NCBI GenBank assembly: GCA_027214345.1
Contig: JAPWHR010000006.1
Coordinates: 62,001 to 126,000 of the forward strand
Reading direction: 5' to 3'
DNA: 64,000 bases
Source of the DNA: Comamonadaceae bacterium G21597-S1
Lineage (GTDB): Bacteria > Pseudomonadota > Gammaproteobacteria > Burkholderiales > Burkholderiaceae_C
The notes under the pieces are model-generated. The model was not told the origin of the DNA. It saw nothing but the letters and a program-made list of their open reading frames with translations, and ran no database searches. Position numbers and translations under genes: made by a program. This document shows, piece by piece, positions 25,645 through 34,809 of the stretch; position 1 is the first letter of the stretch; each line of letters starts with the position of its first letter.

Positions 25645-26618
25645 CGGAATTCATCGTGCGCCGCCTGCTGCAGGCCGTGCTGGTCGTGGCGGTCATGTCC
25701 CTGCTGGTGTTCGTGGGCGTGTACGCGATCGGAGACCCGGTCGAGTTGCTGATCAACCCCGAAGCCGACCAGGCCACGCGCGACCTGGTGGCCAGCCAGC
25801 TCGGCCTCGACCAGCCGGTGTGGCGCCAATACATGATGTTCGTCGGCAATGCGTTGCGCGGCGACCTCGGCCGCTCGTTCGTGTTCAACATCCCGGCCAT
25901 CGAACTGATCGTGCAGCGCATGCCGGCGACCCTGGAGCTGGCCGCGCTGGCGACGCTGATCGCGTTGGTCCTGGGCGTTCCGCTCGGCCTCTACGCGGGC
26001 ATGCGGCCGGAGTCGCCGCTCTCGCGGACCATCATGACCGGCTCGATCCTCGGTTTCAGTCTGCCCACGTTCTGGGTCGGATTGCTGCTGATCCTGGTGT
26101 TCGCGGTCTGGCTGGGCTGGCTGCCGGCCTTCGGTCGCGGCCGCACCGTGGCCGTGTTCGGGGTCGAATGGAGCGTGTTGACGCTCGACGGCCTGCGCCA
26201 CATCCTGCTGCCGGCGGCCAACCTGGCGCTGTTCAAGCTGGCGCTGATCATTCGCCTGACGCGGGCCGGCGCGCGCGAGGCGGCATTGCAGGACTACGTA
26301 CGGTTCGCCCGGGCGCGAGGTATTGCTCCGGCCCGGGTGTTGTTCGTGCACATCCTGCGCAACCTGATGATCCCCCTCGTCACGGTGGCGGGCATCGAGT
26401 TCGGCGGTGTCGTCGCGTTCGCCGTCGTCACCGAATCGATCTTCAACTGGCCGGGCATGGGCAAGCTGATCGTCGATTCGATCAACCTGCTGGACCGCCC
26501 CGTCATCGTGGCCTACCTGGTCGTCATCGTGTTCTTCTTCGTCCTGATCAACCTGCTGGTCGATCTGCTCTATACCTTGCTCGACCCGCGGGTCCGGCTT
26601 TCCGGAGGGGCACGATGA
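25641..26618 (+). CDS. ABC transporter permease, DppB/OppB type
   Basis: The protein has 325 aa. An N-terminal helix (FIVRRLLQAVLVVAVMSLLVF) is followed by a periplasmic loop with LGLDQPVWRQYMMFVGNALRGDLGRS, the DppB signature, and then five more helices. The EAA loop reads VRFARARGIAPARVLFVHILRN. The ATG overlaps the hydrolase stop by 4 nt and its own stop overlaps the next start, so the operon is translationally coupled. It forms the membrane channel with the following permease. Confidence 0.9.
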   Translation: MTEFIVRRLLQAVLVVAVMSLLVFVGVYAIGDPVELLINPEADQATRDLVASQLGLDQPVWRQYMMFVGNALRGDLGRSFVFNIPAIELIVQRMPATLELAALATLIALVLGVPLGLYAGMRPESPLSRTIMTGSILGFSLPTFWVGLLLILVFAVWLGWLPAFGRGRTVAVFGVEWSVLTLDGLRHILLPAANLALFKLALIIRLTRAGAREAALQDYVRFARARGIAPARVLFVHILRNLMIPLVTVAGIEFGGVVAFAVVTESIFNWPGMGKLIVDSINLLDRPVIVAYLVVIVFFFVLINLLVDLLYTLLDPRVRLSGGAR

Positions 26619-27535
26619 GTGCGGCATCCAGGGTCATCGTGGCGCCCGCAGCGACGGCGCAACCGGTTTCGCGCGGCATGCGACTCGTGCGGGCCTATAC
26701 GCGCAACCGACTGGCCTTGTTCGGGCTGCTGTTGCTGGTGATGGTGGTGTTGCTGGCGGTCCTGGCGCCCTGGATCGCGCCGCAGAACCCGTACGATCTC
26801 AAGCAGTTGTCGCTGATGGACGCGCGCCGGCCGCCGGGGACCGAGTCCATGGCGGGCTTCACGTTCGTGCTCGGGACCGACACGCTCGGGCGGGATATCT
26901 GGTCGGGCATCCTGTACGGCTTGCGCATCAGCCTGACGGTGGCGGTGGTCAGTGCGCTGGTGGCGCTGATCATCGGTTCCACGCTGGGGCTGACGGCCGC
27001 CTGGCGGGGCGGCCGAATCGATGCGCTGATCATGCGCATCGTCGACCTGCAGATGAGTTTCCCGTCCATCCTGGTGGCCCTGATCCTGCTTGCGGTGCTC
27101 GGACGCGGTGTCGACAAGACCATCATTGCGCTGGTGACGGTGCAGTGGGCCTACTACGCCCGCACGATCCGGGCCAGTGCGATGATCGAGCGTGAAAAGG
27201 AATACATCGAGGCCGCGTCGTGCATGCGCCTGGGCGCGTGGCGCATCATGACGCGCCACTTGTTGCCCAATTGCCTGCCACCGCTGATGGTCGTCGTCAC
27301 GGTGCAGATCGCGCACGCGATCTCGCTCGAGGCCACGCTGAGTTTCCTGGGTATCGGACTGCCCGAGACCGAGCCTTCGCTGGGGCTGCTGATCGCCAGC
27401 GGTTATGCCCATCTGCTCACCGGTACCTACTGGATCAGCATCTTCCCGGGTATTGCGCTGTTGATAGCGATCTTCGCGATCAACCTGGTGGCCGACCACC
27501 TGCGTGACCTGCTCAACCCGAGGCTGGCGCGATGA
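26615..27535 (+). CDS. ABC transporter permease, DppC/OppC type
   Basis: The protein has 306 aa. An N-terminal cytoplasmic stretch and first helix (RLALFGLLLLVMVVLLAVLAPW) precede the DppC landmarks FVLGTDTLGRDIWSGILYGLR. Further helices follow, with the EAA loop YIEAASCMRLGAWRIMTRHLLPN and the late segment LEATLSFLGIGLPETEPSLG. GGAGGGG precedes the ATG, which overlaps the DppB-type stop. It partners the DppB-type subunit. Confidence 0.9.
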   Translation: MSAASRVIVAPAATAQPVSRGMRLVRAYTRNRLALFGLLLLVMVVLLAVLAPWIAPQNPYDLKQLSLMDARRPPGTESMAGFTFVLGTDTLGRDIWSGILYGLRISLTVAVVSALVALIIGSTLGLTAAWRGGRIDALIMRIVDLQMSFPSILVALILLAVLGRGVDKTIIALVTVQWAYYARTIRASAMIEREKEYIEAASCMRLGAWRIMTRHLLPNCLPPLMVVVTVQIAHAISLEATLSFLGIGLPETEPSLGLLIASGYAHLLTGTYWISIFPGIALLIAIFAINLVADHLRDLLNPRLAR

Positions 27536-28563
27536 ATGCCGCGGCGCGTGGCGCAGAGGGTCGTCCTGTGAGCACGCAGGCGCTGCTCGCGGTCGACAAC
27601 CTGTGCACCAGCTTTTTCACCGACGACGGCGAGGTGCGTTCGGTCGACGGGGTGTCGTTGTGCCTGGAGCGCGGGGAAGTGCTCGGCCTGGTGGGTGAGT
27701 CAGGCTCGGGAAAGTCGGTCATGGGCCTGTCGCTGATGGGCCTGGTTGACAGCCCCGGGCGCATCGTCGGCGGATCGATCCGGCTCGATGGCGTGGAACT
27801 GGTGGGTGCGCCGGAACACGAGTTGCGGCGCCTGCGCGGGCCTCGCATCGGCATGATCTTCCAGGATCCGCTGATGTCGCTGAACCCGGTGCTGCGGATC
27901 GAGACCACGCTGATCGAAACCCTGATGGCGCATGAATCGATCAACCACGCGGACGCGCATCGTCGCGCCCTGGCTGCCCTGGCCGACGTCGGGATTCCGT
28001 CTCCCGCGCAACGCATGCGCGGTTATCCACACGAGATGTCGGGTGGCATGCGCCAGCGCGTGGCGATCGCCGCCGCCCTGTTGCCGGGCCCGCAACTGCT
28101 GATCGCCGACGAGCCGACCACGGCGCTCGACGTGACCATACAGTCGCAGATCCTGCACCTGCTGCAGAACCTGGTGGCGGCGCGTGGCCTGGCGCTGATC
28201 ATGGTGAGCCATGACCTGAGTGTGGTGGCCAGTCTCGCCGATCGCGTCGCCGTGATGTATGCGGGGCGCATCGTCGAGTCCGGTCCGGTGCGGCGGATCC
28301 TGTCGCAACCGGCCCATCCGTATACGCGCGGCCTGATCCGGTCGGCGCCGGTGATGTCGGAGCCTGGAACACCGCTGCCGCAGATCCGGGGCGTGCCACC
28401 TTCGCCATTGGCGCGACCCGCTGGATGCGCGTTCGCGCCGCGCTGCGACCGTGCCAGCGCCCGTTGCACGGCCATGCCAGCACTGCAGGAGGTACACGCC
28501 GGCCATGCCGTGCGCTGCTGGCATCCCCACCCGCGGACAGGCGCGCCAGGGGAGGTCGCATGA
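27532..28563 (+). CDS. ABC transporter ATP-binding protein, DppD/OppD type
   Basis: This 343-aa cytoplasmic ATPase has Walker A GESGSGKS (about 55), a Q-loop in [11 protein letters not shown], the signature MSGGMRQR (about 168), Walker B LLIADEPT and the H-loop SHDLSVV. The C-terminal oligopeptide-ATPase extension contains GCAFAPRC...C. It drives import together with the DppF-type protein encoded next. The first 14 residues are an extra Ala-rich stretch before STQALLAV; an in-frame GTG at 27568 could be the true start. Its ATG overlaps the previous stop. Confidence 0.9.
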   Translation: MNAAARGAEGRPVSTQALLAVDNLCTSFFTDDGEVRSVDGVSLCLERGEVLGLVGESGSGKSVMGLSLMGLVDSPGRIVGGSIRLDGVELVGAPEHELRRLRGPRIGMIFQDPLMSLNPVLRIETTLIETLMAHESINHADAHRRALAALADVGIPSPAQRMRGYPHEMSGGMRQRVAIAAALLPGPQLLIADEPTTALDVTIQSQILHLLQNLVAARGLALIMVSHDLSVVASLADRVAVMYAGRIVESGPVRRILSQPAHPYTRGLIRSAPVMSEPGTPLPQIRGVPPSPLARPAGCAFAPRCDRASARCTAMPALQEVHAGHAVRCWHPHPRTGAPGEVA

Positions 28564-29579
28564 GCACGTCCATGGCGACGCCGGCGCCGCAGGGCGTGGC
28601 GCTGGAATTGCACCAGGTCGGCAAGGTCTATGCGCAGGAACCGGATTGGATCGCACGGATGTTGCGCCGCCTGGGCGTAGTCGTGCAGGACTACCGCCTG
28701 GTCGCCGTGCATGACGTCAACCTGCAGATCGCTCCGGGCGAGATGCTGGGGCTGGTCGGCGAGTCCGGCTGCGGGAAATCGACCTTGGGGCGTATCGTGT
28801 CCGGGTTGCGGGCGCCGTCCAGCGGCGCGGTGCATTACAAGGGCGTGCGGGTCGACGCCGCCGGCACGCGTCTGCCGGCACGCGAACGACTCAAGATCCA
28901 GATGGTGTTCCAGGATCCGATGGCTTCGCTCAACCCGCGGCGCCGGGTGGGCGAACTGATCGCCGAGGGCGCGGTCTACCACGGCCTGTGGACCCGATCC
29001 GAAGCCGCGCAACGGGTCGCGGACCTTCTGGTCGAGGTCGGCCTTGATCCCAGCCATGCCCGGCGGTACCCGCACCAGTTCTCCGGAGGCCAACGCCAGC
29101 GCATCGCGATCGCCCAAGCCTTGTCAGTGAACCCGGACGTGCTGGTCTGCGACGAGCCGGTGGCGGCGCTGGATGTGTCGATCCAGGCCCAGGTGCTCAA
29201 CCTGTTGATGGAGTTGCGCCGGCGCCGGAACCTGACCTGCCTGTTCATCAGCCACGACCTGGCGGTGATTCGCCATCTCTGCGACCGGGTGGCCGTGATG
29301 TACCTGGGTCGTATTGTCGAGATCGCGCCGGCGCGCAGCATCTTCGACGATGCACGGCATCCGTACACCCGGGCATTGCTGGGCGAGATCCTGCGCATCG
29401 ATGGAGGCCGGCGGCAGTTCACGCCGATCCAGGGTGAATTGCCGTCGCCGCTGCATCCTCCCGGTGGCTGTGCTTTCCATCCACGCTGTGTGAAGGCCAG
29501 TGACGTGTGCCGGATCGAGGCGCCGCCGCTGCGGGCGCACGATGGCGCTCGGGCGGTGGCTTGCCATCACCCGGGGTGA
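28560..29579 (+). CDS. ABC transporter ATP-binding protein, DppF/OppF type
   Basis: This 339-aa ATPase has Walker [10 protein letters not shown] (about 65), a Q-loop in [11 protein letters not shown], the signature FSGGQRQR, Walker B VLVCDEPV, the H-loop SHDLAV and the C-terminal GCAFHPRC motif. GGGGAGG precedes the ATG, which overlaps the DppD-type stop. It is the last gene of the operon, and no T-rich terminator follows. The next 400 bp hold only a degraded regulator fragment. Confidence 0.9.
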   Translation: MSTSMATPAPQGVALELHQVGKVYAQEPDWIARMLRRLGVVVQDYRLVAVHDVNLQIAPGEMLGLVGESGCGKSTLGRIVSGLRAPSSGAVHYKGVRVDAAGTRLPARERLKIQMVFQDPMASLNPRRRVGELIAEGAVYHGLWTRSEAAQRVADLLVEVGLDPSHARRYPHQFSGGQRQRIAIAQALSVNPDVLVCDEPVAALDVSIQAQVLNLLMELRRRRNLTCLFISHDLAVIRHLCDRVAVMYLGRIVEIAPARSIFDDARHPYTRALLGEILRIDGGRRQFTPIQGELPSPLHPPGGCAFHPRCVKASDVCRIEAPPLRAHDGARAVACHHPG

Positions 29580-29975
29580 CCGGGCCGGCGCCAGGTCACA
29601 CCGGTGCGGCGCGGCGCGTGCCAGGCGGCACGTGGCATCACGCCGTCTGACGCAGCCTGAGCCGAGCCAGCACCGGCGCAAGGGCCTCGAGCTCGCAGGT
29701 GCCGGACCAGCTGCATCAGCCTGCGGCCGCGCCATCGGCGCGCCGGCCAGCGCGGGCGTCAGCGAGGCCATCGGATCGCCGGCTGGCGTCGACACTGGCA
29801 CGCGATGGCGTTGATGCCGGACGCGATGTTGCCCGGGTTCGACGCGTATTCCCGTGGCCGCGAGCGTCCCAGCATGCGGCGTGCGCCCTGCCAGCACGGT
29901 GTGCGCTGCCGCGATCCGGCTGCCCGCGAAACCCTGCCGTCGTCTGCGGCTCCCGCCATGGCCGACACTCGGGGC
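29580..29975. other. Intergenic stretch without an intact gene
   Basis: About 400 bp separate the ABC operon from selO. Most of it (29638-29905) is a decayed, antisense-oriented IclR-type C-terminus. The remainder shows no clear promoter, terminator or RNA gene. An in-frame start at 29805 would extend SelO by 57 residues of non-family sequence through this remnant and was not used. Confidence 0.5.
29638..29905 (-). pseudogene. Degraded 3' fragment of an IclR-family regulator gene
   Basis: Minus-strand translation in shifting frames gives [26 protein letters not shown], then [19 protein letters not shown], and finally [11 protein letters not shown] before a stop. These align with the end of the intact IclR protein encoded at 31610-32413 (MLQRSRALGYASN, DIAAGINAIG, YTPAGEPVASLTLALAGAS, LLGRLRLG). 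At DNA level about 150 bp match at roughly 80-85% by eye, with one C lost in the run before GATGGCGTTGATGCCGG that breaks the frame. The DNA-binding half is absent. Confidence 0.7.
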
Positions 29976-31484
29976 ATGAACACTGCCACGCCCGATTCCG
30001 CCGCCGTTGCCGGCTTTCGTTTCGACAACAGTTATGCCCGTGCGCTCGAAGGCTTCTTCGTGCCCTGGCAAGCCGCGCAGGTGCCCACGCCGGTGTTGCT
30101 CAAGCTCAACCGGGAACTCGCCACCGAGCTCGGCCTGGACGCCGCGACGCTGGAGGGCCCGCTGGGCGCCGCGATCTTCTCGGGCAACCAGGCTCCCGAA
30201 GGCGCCACGCCGATCGCCCAGGCCTATGCCGGACACCAGTTCGGCGGCTTCTCGCCCCAGCTGGGCGACGGGCGTGCGTTGTTGCTGGGCGAGGTCATCG
30301 ACAAGCAAGGCCGGCGGCGCGACATCGCGTTCAAGGGCTCGGGCCGCACGCCGTTCTCGCGCGGCGGCGACGGCAAGGCCGCGCTCGGCCCGGTGCTGCG
30401 CGAATACCTGATGGGCGAGGCCATGCATGCGCTGGGCATTCCGACCACCCGCGCGCTGGCGGTGGTCGCCAGCGGCGAACAGGTGTTTCGCGACAGCGGC
30501 GCCTTGCCCGGCGCGGTGCTCACCCGCGTGGCGGCTAGCCACCTGCGCGTGGGCACGTTCCAGTTCTTCGCCACCCGCGGCAGCACAGAACAGCTGCGGA
30601 TGCTGGCCGACTACACGATCGCGCGCCACGATCCGGAACTGGCCGGCCAGCCGCAACCCTACCTGGCCCTGCTGCGCGCCGTCACCGGGCGCCAGGCCGC
30701 GCTGATCGCGCGCTGGATGGGCGTGGGTTTCATCCATGGCGTGATGAACACCGACAACATGACCCTCTCAGGCGAGACCATCGACTACGGCCCGTGCGCC
30801 TTCATGGATGCCTACGATCCCGGCACCGTGTTCAGCTCCATCGACCGCCAAGGTCGTTATGCCTACGGCAACCAGCCTCCGATTGCGCAGTGGAACCTCG
30901 CGCGCCTGGCCGAAACCCTGCTGCCGCTGCTGCACGAGGACGGTGACACCGCCGTGGCCATGGCCACCGAGGTCCTCACGGAATTTGCCACGGTGTACCA
31001 GCAGCACTGGTCGGCCGAGCTGGGCCGCAAGCTCGGCCTGGCGGGCGCATTGCCGGACGATCCTGCGTTGGCGAACGACTGGCTGGACCTGCTGCAAGCC
31101 CAACAGGTGGACTTCACGCTGGCGTTCCGGCAACTCGCCACATTCGCCGGCAGCGGGGACGGCGCCGCGTTGCAGGCGCTGTTCACCGACACCGCGCCGC
31201 TGGACGCGTGGCTCGCCCGCTGGCAGGCGCGAAGTGCCGATGCGCAGGGCGACCCAGCCGTGCGCGCCGATACCATGCGCCTGGCCAACCCACTCTACAT
31301 CCCGCGCAACCACCTGGTCGAGGCCGCGCTGAGCGCCGCCGTGGAGCAGGGCGACCAGGCGCCGTTCGAGCGTCTGCTCGCGGTGCTGCAGCGGCCATTC
31401 GATGCGCGCGACGGGCTGCAGGACTATGCGGTGCCCGCGGCTCCCGGGAGCATGGACGGCTACCGCACGTTCTGCGGTACCTGA
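29976..31484 (+). CDS. selO: Protein adenylyltransferase SelO (YdiU)
   Basis: This 502-aa pseudokinase-fold enzyme transfers AMP to protein hydroxyls. Landmarks are [17 protein letters not shown] (about 85-101), the conserved block [20 protein letters not shown] (about 119-138), [24 protein letters not shown] (metal binding) and [13 protein letters not shown]. The C-terminus reads TFCGT, with Cys three residues from the end, the region that carries redox Cys or Sec in SelO proteins. The ATG at 29976 gives the usual start just before [12 protein letters not shown] 29958 is also in frame. Related IclR sequences flank it on both sides. Confidence 0.9.
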   Translation: MNTATPDSAAVAGFRFDNSYARALEGFFVPWQAAQVPTPVLLKLNRELATELGLDAATLEGPLGAAIFSGNQAPEGATPIAQAYAGHQFGGFSPQLGDGRALLLGEVIDKQGRRRDIAFKGSGRTPFSRGGDGKAALGPVLREYLMGEAMHALGIPTTRALAVVASGEQVFRDSGALPGAVLTRVAASHLRVGTFQFFATRGSTEQLRMLADYTIARHDPELAGQPQPYLALLRAVTGRQAALIARWMGVGFIHGVMNTDNMTLSGETIDYGPCAFMDAYDPGTVFSSIDRQGRYAYGNQPPIAQWNLARLAETLLPLLHEDGDTAVAMATEVLTEFATVYQQHWSAELGRKLGLAGALPDDPALANDWLDLLQAQQVDFTLAFRQLATFAGSGDGAALQALFTDTAPLDAWLARWQARSADAQGDPAVRADTMRLANPLYIPRNHLVEAALSAAVEQGDQAPFERLLAVLQRPFDARDGLQDYAVPAAPGSMDGYRTFCGT

Positions 31485-31609
31485 GGGACGCAGCGCCGGC
31501 GTGGCCGAGCGGTTGTCCGGCTGGCCGCGCAGGTGCGACAGCCGGTACCGCGTGGCCAGGGCATGACAGCCGTGGTCCGGTGACGGCAGGCCCGCTGCCG
31601 TGGGCGTCC

Positions 31610-32413
31610 TCAGTGCGCGCAACCCAGCCGCAACCGCCCCAGCAGTGGCGCGATGGCGTCGCCCTCTTTGCGCAACCGCTGCGCGATGGCTTCGGCAGGC
31701 GCCAGCGACGCACCGGCCAGCGCCAGCGTCAGCGAGGCCACCGGTTCGCCGGCCGGCGTGTACAGCGGCACGCCGATGGCGTTGATGCCGGCGGCGATGT
31801 CGCCCAGATTCGACGCGTATCCGAGCGCACGCGAGCGCTGCAGCATCTGCCGTGCCGCGCGCCAGCGCGCGGCGCCCAGGCGGCCGATGGTGCGCCGGTT
31901 GTGCGCCTCGATCAGCGCCTGCTCGGCGCGCGGCAGGTGGATCAGCATCGCGACGCCGCCGGCGGTCAGGCACAACGGGCGCCGTCCGCCGACGTCGAGC
32001 ATCAGCGACGGCACCGGCCCCACGCCATCGTGGCGCGCCAGGCAGACCGACTCGACGCCGCTGCGCAACTTCAGGAATACCGTGCCGCGCAGAGCCTGCG
32101 CCAACGCCGCCAGTGGCGCCTGCGTGTCACGGCCCAGGTCGTAATACGGCGCGGCGGCCAGGCCCAGCTCAAATGCCAGCGGGCCCAGCGTGTAGTGGCG
32201 CGTGCCCGGTACCCGGCTCGCCAAGCCATCGTCGACCAGGGCCTGCAGCAACCGGTGCACCGTGGCCGGGTCCAGCCCGGCATGCTCGGCCAGGTCGCTG
32301 AGCCGCCAGCCGATGCGGGTGTGGCTGGCCAGCAGCCGCAGCAGTCCGACCGCCCGGTGCAAGGAGCGGGTGCGTTGGGGGCGCGCATCGGGGGCTGACG
32401 GCACGAATTGCAT
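31610..32413 (-). CDS. IclR-family transcriptional regulator
   Basis: The protein has 267 aa. The N-terminal winged helix (about 15-80) reads RSLHRAVGLLRLLASHTR, WRLSDLAEHAGLDPATVHRLLQAL and a TRHYTLGPLAFELG wing. The IclR effector domain (about 90-260) includes SLMLDVGGRRPLCLTAGGVAML, YASNLGDIAAGINAIGVPLY and PVASLTLALAGAS. The ATG at 32413 was chosen over a longer frame with 51 non-family residues. It is divergent from a Bug receptor and enolase-superfamily genes, which it probably regulates. Confidence 0.87.
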   Translation of the reverse strand: MQFVPSAPDARPQRTRSLHRAVGLLRLLASHTRIGWRLSDLAEHAGLDPATVHRLLQALVDDGLASRVPGTRHYTLGPLAFELGLAAAPYYDLGRDTQAPLAALAQALRGTVFLKLRSGVESVCLARHDGVGPVPSLMLDVGGRRPLCLTAGGVAMLIHLPRAEQALIEAHNRRTIGRLGAARWRAARQMLQRSRALGYASNLGDIAAGINAIGVPLYTPAGEPVASLTLALAGASLAPAEAIAQRLRKEGDAIAPLLGRLRLGCAH

Positions 32414-32519
32414 TCTATGAAAAAACCGCCAACGGCCATGCCCCACGCGCAGTCCGTGCTGGCTACGATGGCACGGCGCCTTTTTCCATCGACAAACCAC
32501 AGAAAGCGAGACACCCGCC

Positions 32520-33500
32520 ATGACCCGTCCCACCGTCTCCCGGCAGCGCCGCCTGCTTGCCGCCATCGTGCTCGCCTGCGCCGTGCCGGCGCTGCACGCC
32601 CAGGCCTATCCGACCGGGCCGGTGCGTGTCGTCGTGCCGTTCCCGGCCGGCTCCGGCGTCGACGGTGTCGCGCGCAATGTGATCTCGCGCATGGCCACCG
32701 GCCTGGGCCAGCCGATCGTGATCGAGAACCGGGCCGGCGCCGGCGGCACGATCGGCACCGAATTCGTCGCGCGCGCGCCGAACGACGGCTACACCCTGTT
32801 GTTCAATGCCACGCAACTGGTCGGGAACCCCGGCATCAGCAACGTGAAGTACGACGCGGTGAAAGACTTCGCTCCGATTTCACTGGTCTCGCGCGTGTCG
32901 GTGATTCTGGTGGTTCCGCCCGATTCGCCGGCCAGGAGCGTGCAGGACCTGATCCGGATGGCAAAGGAGAAACCCGGCGCACTGAGTTACGCATCGGGCG
33001 GCAACGGCGGCATCGGACACTATTCGGGCGAGCTGTTCAAGTCGCAAGGCGGCAACCTCGACATCGTCCATGTACCTTACAAGAGCGCGGCCGAACAGGT
33101 CACCTCGGTCATGACCGGGCAGACGCAACTCGCGTTTCCTGCTCCCCAGATCGCACTGCCGCAGATCAAGGCCGGCAAGTTGCGGGCGTTGGCGGTGACC
33201 GGCGTCGCGCGGGCCACTGCGACGCCCGAGTTGCCGACCATGATGGAAGCCATGAATCCCGGTTTTGCGCTGGACGCCTGGTACGGCCTGCTCGCTCCCG
33301 CAGGCACACCGGCTCCGGTGATCACGCGGCTGCATGCCGAGTTGATGAAGGTGATGGCCGACCCCACGGTGCGCCAGTCGCTGGAGGCCGGCGCGCAGGA
33401 CGTGGTGGGCAGCACACCGGCCGAGTTCGCGGCCGTCATTGCCAAGGACCTGAAGGTCTGGACCGACCTGGCCGTGCGGCTCAAGGTGAAGGTCGATTGA
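32520..33500 (+). CDS. Bug-family periplasmic solute receptor
   Basis: The protein has 326 aa. A signal peptide (about 1-28, cleavage near LHAQA) precedes the Bug fold: YPTGPVRVVVPFPAGSGVDG, VIENRAGAGGTIGTEFVARA, NDGYTLLFNATQ and VHVPYKSAAEQVTSV. It captures an organic acid in the periplasm. It is divergent from the IclR regulator and 114 bp upstream of a mandelate-racemase-family gene, suggesting the ligand is a sugar acid or hydroxy acid handled by that enzyme. No TctA/TctB partner is local. Confidence 0.88.
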   Translation: MTRPTVSRQRRLLAAIVLACAVPALHAQAYPTGPVRVVVPFPAGSGVDGVARNVISRMATGLGQPIVIENRAGAGGTIGTEFVARAPNDGYTLLFNATQLVGNPGISNVKYDAVKDFAPISLVSRVSVILVVPPDSPARSVQDLIRMAKEKPGALSYASGGNGGIGHYSGELFKSQGGNLDIVHVPYKSAAEQVTSVMTGQTQLAFPAPQIALPQIKAGKLRALAVTGVARATATPELPTMMEAMNPGFALDAWYGLLAPAGTPAPVITRLHAELMKVMADPTVRQSLEAGAQDVVGSTPAEFAAVIAKDLKVWTDLAVRLKVKVD

Positions 33501-33614
33501 ACGTGCGCGGGGCAAACGCATGTGCCTGATCGGCGCTCGGGCAGGCTTGGCCGCGTCCTGCCGGGCCGCCGCCTGCGTCCGCATCACCTCGGTGCTGCTT
33601 CGGATGGTGTCGCC

Positions 33615-34709
33615 ATGAATATCCGGTCCGTCCGAACGCTGTGTTTTGCGCAGCCGATGGTGCCGATTCATGCCGGCACCTTCGCCGGCATGCAGGAGCT
33701 GGTGCTGACCGTGGTCGAGGCCGACGACGGAACCGAAGGGTATTCGTTGGCACGCGCCCATGGTGGCCAGGCAGGTGTGGTGATCGCGAACCAGGTCGAG
33801 GCGTCGCTGCGTCCGCTCGTGCTGGGCCGCGACGCGGCCGATCCGGCCGCCGTGTGGGAGTCGTTGGCGGCACTGGAGCCGCCGGGTTACGTCAGCGTGT
33901 TCGCGATCAGTGCGCTGGACGTGGCCTTGTGGGACCTGGCGGGGAAATTGCGCGGGCTGCCGGTGGCGCAGCTGTGCGGCGGCCGGCGCAACGCGATGCA
34001 GGCCTATGCCAGTTCCTGTCACTACGACACGGTCGATGGGTACATCGGCGACCTGCAGGCTGCGCTGGCATTGGGATTTGCAGCCTACAAGGTTCACCCT
34101 TTCTACGACCCGCAGTGCGACATTGCGCTGGCCGCCGCGCTGCGCGAGGCGGCGGGACCCGAGGTGCGCCTGATGCTCGACGCGGCCAAGCGCTACGGCC
34201 CGTCGGACGCCTTGCGGGTCGGCGAAGCACTGCAGGCGCTGGCCTACCACTGGTACGAAGAACCCCTGCCGCAGCAGGACTGGGCCGACTACCGTCGACT
34301 GCGCGAGGCGCTGGCCATTCCGGTCATCGGCGGCGAGACCTTGCCAGGCCTGCACGGCGCAACCGCCAACGCGCTGGATGCGGGCGCCTTCGATGCGGTG
34401 CTGTGCGACGTGTACTGGAAAGGCGGCATCACCGGCTGCCTGAAGACCATGCAGGTCTGCGCCGCGCGCGGCGTCCCGGTGGCTTCGCACCATGGCGCCA
34501 GCGCGCTGATGAACCTGGCCAACCTGCACGTGCTCTGCGGCGCCAGCGACGTCGACATGCTCGAGGTGCTGGTGCCGCAAGCGCCGTACCACTATGGCTT
34601 GCGCGAGTACCTGCGCGTGGATGCCGATGGCATGGTCCGTCTGCCCGTCGGGCCGGGCCTGGGCGGTCAGCCGGACTGGGCCTATATCGAGGCGCACCGA
34701 ACGGGTTGA
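33615..34709 (+). CDS. Mandelate racemase/muconate lactonizing enzyme family protein (enolase superfamily)
   Basis: The protein has 364 aa. An N-terminal capping domain (about 1-120) precedes the barrel. The metal ligands are probably the Asp in RLMLDAAKRYG (about 190), the Glu in YHWYEEPLPQQD (about 216) and the Glu in VIGGETLPGLHG (about 243). The YKVHPF segment carries the general-base Lys position. A late SHHGASALM motif supplies the His region typical of the MR group. The reaction is probably dehydration or epimerisation of an alpha-hydroxy acid. ATG 33615 was preferred over an upstream frame with Arg-rich, non-family sequence. It is convergent with a second enolase-superfamily gene. Confidence 0.85.
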   Translation: MNIRSVRTLCFAQPMVPIHAGTFAGMQELVLTVVEADDGTEGYSLARAHGGQAGVVIANQVEASLRPLVLGRDAADPAAVWESLAALEPPGYVSVFAISALDVALWDLAGKLRGLPVAQLCGGRRNAMQAYASSCHYDTVDGYIGDLQAALALGFAAYKVHPFYDPQCDIALAAALREAAGPEVRLMLDAAKRYGPSDALRVGEALQALAYHWYEEPLPQQDWADYRRLREALAIPVIGGETLPGLHGATANALDAGAFDAVLCDVYWKGGITGCLKTMQVCAARGVPVASHHGASALMNLANLHVLCGASDVDMLEVLVPQAPYHYGLREYLRVDADGMVRLPVGPGLGGQPDWAYIEAHRTG

Positions 34710-34775
34710 GCGTGTCCCGCCAGAGTTGACGAAACAGTTGCCCTTCGGCGGATCAGGTCTTGTGGCAGCGGTACG

Positions 34776-34809
34776 AAATCAATCGGGGTCAGATTCCAAT
34801 TAAATTGCC
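34776..34809. other. AT-rich GGGGTCAGATTCCAATTAAATT-like motif, possible mobile-element remnant
   Basis: In this GC-rich window a stretch reading AATCGGGGTCAGATTCC, then AATTAAATTGCC, stands out. It resembles the terminal motif I recall flanking RAYT/IS200-like transposase genes. It also supplies the TAA stop of the adjacent rhamnonate dehydratase-like gene. Identification is from memory of the motif only. Confidence 0.3.

Noticed and set aside
31485-31609. Possible additional IclR fragment or terminator after selO
   Set aside because: Only short GC-rich inverted repeats and no T-tract or coherent translation were seen in the 125 bp.
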